NCBI GenBank assembly: GCA_031422295.1
Contig: JANOQM010000078.1
Location: 1 to 64,000, forward strand
Length of the DNA: 64,000 bases
DNA from: JANOMH01 sp031422295
GTDB taxonomy: Bacteria > Pseudomonadota > Alphaproteobacteria > Rhodobacterales > Rhodobacteraceae
Direction: 5' to 3'
Shown in pieces: positions 62,427 to 64,000 of this stretch (positions are counted from its first letter, which is position 1; the number at the start of each line of letters is the position of its first letter). A program made the position numbers and the translations under genes. Under the pieces are notes generated by a model. The model was not told where the DNA came from, made no database searches, and was given only the letters and a program-made list of their open reading frames with translations.

Positions 62427-63012
62427 CTGTAAGGTTTTCCCGGATTTCCTTGAGCAGGTTTTGCACGGCAAAACGGGTGGCGTCCAGTGTCAGCGTCTGG
62501 ATCACATAATCGGCGAGGCTGCGTTTTTCGGCATCGGGCATCTGGCGCGAGAGGATCAATTCGAACGCAGCCACAGTCATTTCACCCCGGGCCAAAACGC
62601 GCCTGCGCTGTTCGGCGAGCGGGGCGGTGACCACAACAACGGCGTCGCATTCTGCATCGACCCCGGTTTCGAACAACAGCGGGATGTCCAGCACGACGAT
62701 GGGGTCGGTCCGGCCAGCCAAAAACCGGGCGCGGTCGGCGGCGACGAGTGGGTGAACGGCAGCCTCGATCCGGGACAGGACGGTCGGGTCGGCGGCGATC
62801 ATGGTGCGGAGGCGAGGGCGCGAGACCGCGCCGTTCTGGATGGCGTCGGGGAATAGGCCAGCAATGATCCGGGTCGCGGCCCCGTCCGGGGCGTAAAGCC
62901 GCGCTACCACGGCGTCAGCATCCCAGACCGGCACGCCTGCGTCGGCGAACATGGCCGCCGTCGTGGATTTGCCCATGCCGATGGAGCCCGTGAGGCCCAA
63001 ACGAAAGGTCAC
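62419..63012 (-). CDS. coaE: Dephospho-CoA kinase
   Basis: 197 residues with the P-loop GLTGSIGMGKSTTAAMF, the DADAVVARLYAPDG region and VLDIPLLFETG, all as in CoaE. It phosphorylates dephospho-CoA, the last step of CoA synthesis. It overlaps aroE by ATGA on one side and dnaQ on the other. Confidence 0.96.
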   Translation of the reverse strand: MTFRLGLTGSIGMGKSTTAAMFADAGVPVWDADAVVARLYAPDGAATRIIAGLFPDAIQNGAVSRPRLRTMIAADPTVLSRIEAAVHPLVAADRARFLAGRTDPIVVLDIPLLFETGVDAECDAVVVVTAPLAEQRRRVLARGEMTVAAFELILSRQMPDAEKRSLADYVIQTLTLDATRFAVQNLLKEIRENLTDA

Positions 63013-63842
63013 CCTAACACGGCGGCGCGGGCGGCAGCGTCAACCTCGGGGCGGGTTCCAAAGAACCGCTCGAACGCGGGGACGGCCTGATGCAAAAGCA
63101 TGCCGAGGCCATCAACGGTGATACAACCGGCGGCCTCGGCGACCTGCAGCAGGTGGGTGCGTAGCGGGTTATAGACCAGATCGGTGACGACGGCACCGGG
63201 ACGCAGCCCGTCCAGCGGCACCCGGAATTCGGCGGCCCCGGTCATGCCCAGCGAGGTGGTATTGACCACGGTTACCGCATCCTCGAGCATATTGCCGGCC
63301 TGAACCCAATCGACGACATGTACTTTGGACCCAAATTCGGATTTCAACGCCTCGGCCTTGGGCCGGGTCCGGTTTGACAGCAATATCTCGGTGACACCCA
63401 TTTCGATCAGCGATGTGATGACCGCGCGGGCGGCCCCACCGGCCCCCAGAACGGCCGCCGGGCCAGAGCCGGGTTGCCAGCCGGGGGCGTTTTGTTTCAG
63501 ATTAGCGATGAAGCCGTACCCATCTGTATTATCGGCATGAATCTTACCATCCTGCCGAAAGATCAGGGTATTCGCCGCCCCGATCAGAATCGCCCGGTCG
63601 CTGATGTGGTCAACGATGTCCATCACCGCCACCTTATGCGGGATGGTGACATTCACGCCGACAAAGCCCATTTGCGGCAGGGTACGCAGGACATTTTCCA
63701 GATCGCCATCCGCCACATGCAGCGGCACATAATCGCCGGCCAGCCCGTAACTGCGCAGCCAGTGTTTGTGCAAAAGCGGCGATTTGGAATGGGCCACCGG
63801 ATGGCCGATGACGCCGGCAAGGGGAATCAGGTGATCTGTCAT
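63009..63842 (-). CDS. aroE: Shikimate dehydrogenase
   Basis: 277 residues. The substrate site shows GVIGHPVAHSKSPLLHKHWL, with Lys in NVTIPHKVAVMD, the NTDGYG motif, the NADP-binding VLGAGGAARAVITSL, and NTTSLGM. It reduces 3-dehydroshikimate in aromatic amino acid synthesis. It overlaps maf (upstream) and coaE (downstream). Confidence 0.96.
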   Translation of the reverse strand: MTDHLIPLAGVIGHPVAHSKSPLLHKHWLRSYGLAGDYVPLHVADGDLENVLRTLPQMGFVGVNVTIPHKVAVMDIVDHISDRAILIGAANTLIFRQDGKIHADNTDGYGFIANLKQNAPGWQPGSGPAAVLGAGGAARAVITSLIEMGVTEILLSNRTRPKAEALKSEFGSKVHVVDWVQAGNMLEDAVTVVNTTSLGMTGAAEFRVPLDGLRPGAVVTDLVYNPLRTHLLQVAEAAGCITVDGLGMLLHQAVPAFERFFGTRPEVDAAARAAVLG

Positions 63843-64000
63843 GTGGCTAATGTTCCCCGAAGGGACAGATAGGACAAGAGGTCTAACAGCGGCAGGCCCA
63901 GAACGCTGAAATAATCGCCGTCGATCCGGGAAAACAAGCGCGCGCCCTCCTCCTCGATCTTATAGGCCCCGACAGAATGCTGGATGCTGTCCCAGTTCCG
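63839..64000 (-). CDS. maf: Maf-family nucleotide pyrophosphatase, C-terminal part
   Basis: The minus-strand frame is open to the right edge, with stop at 63839-63841. The visible 53 residues end with VGAYKIEEEGARLFSRIDGDY and LGLPLLDLLSYLSLRGTLAT, the conserved C-terminal region of Maf. The catalytic and N-terminal parts lie outside. Maf enzymes hydrolyse non-canonical nucleoside triphosphates. It overlaps aroE by ATGA and heads the maf-aroE-coaE-dnaQ run. Confidence 0.9.
   Translation of the reverse strand, partial: RNWDSIQHSVGAYKIEEEGARLFSRIDGDYFSVLGLPLLDLLSYLSLRGTLAT

Overview
The window is about 62-64% GC by eye. Its gene families and gene order are those of an alphaproteobacterium of the Rhodobacteraceae (Rhodobacter/Roseobacter group). 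The evidence is the regA-senC-regB locus, a kinase-less divL-like PAS gene followed by tsaE-amgK-murU-addB-addA-trxA, hslV/hslU, smr-mltA-tim44, fxsA-secB, maf-aroE-coaE-dnaQ, and hemY-mic60-hemD against tsaD-gpsA. It is ordinary chromosome on the right and accessory on the left. No plasmid, insertion sequence, CRISPR array or rRNA was seen.

Region 1 (1-8.1 kb, accessory). Two paralogous, extremely acidic proteins are built from a tripeptide repeat x-(D/N)-E, each ended by a similar hairpin terminator. Next come two consecutive zincin-type metallopeptidases (minus strand), a 2OG-Fe(II) oxygenase, a PrtD-like type I secretion ABC protein whose nucleotide-binding domain looks degenerate, its HlyD-family adaptor, and a periplasmic ClpP-fold protein. 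The grouping suggests an exported, possibly hydroxylated and processed acidic repeat protein. This is the best candidate here for an undescribed system, but the functional link is inference.

Region 2 (8.1-23.7 kb, accessory). A two-gene unit resembles the gene transfer agent (GTA) head-spike pair: an Rcc01079-family spike base and a long fibre carrying a beta-propeller-like stretch. It abuts a Wzx/Wzy-type exopolysaccharide cluster: Wzc-like tyrosine kinase, two polymerase/ligase-type membrane proteins, a tetratricopeptide-like membrane protein, three GT4 glycosyltransferases, an ExoY-type initiating transferase, a hexapeptide acyltransferase, a flippase and a small secreted protein of unknown role.

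Region 3 (23.7-40.9 kb). An RND efflux pump with its adaptor, a beta-keto acid cleavage enzyme, tRNA-Thr(CGU), the hemY/mic60/hemD set divergent from tsaD-gpsA-yciI-EVE-DUF1761, DUF2853, ahcY, a Fic protein of somewhat different composition, and an HD-domain/GNAT pair.

Region 4 (40.9-64 kb, core). The redox two-component locus regA/senC/regB, then a DivL-like PAS protein preceded by a perfect CtrA-type box (TTAA-N7-TTAA), the tsaE-amgK-murU-addB-addA-trxA run, a lone kinase-fold protein, hslV and hslU separated by a membrane-protein gene, smr-mltA-tim44, fxsA-secB, and maf-aroE-coaE-dnaQ. CtrA and DivL control GTA production in Rhodobacter capsulatus, so the divL-like gene and the spike genes in one window are of interest. 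Weaker CtrA-like sites lie upstream of the spike genes and two accessory genes.
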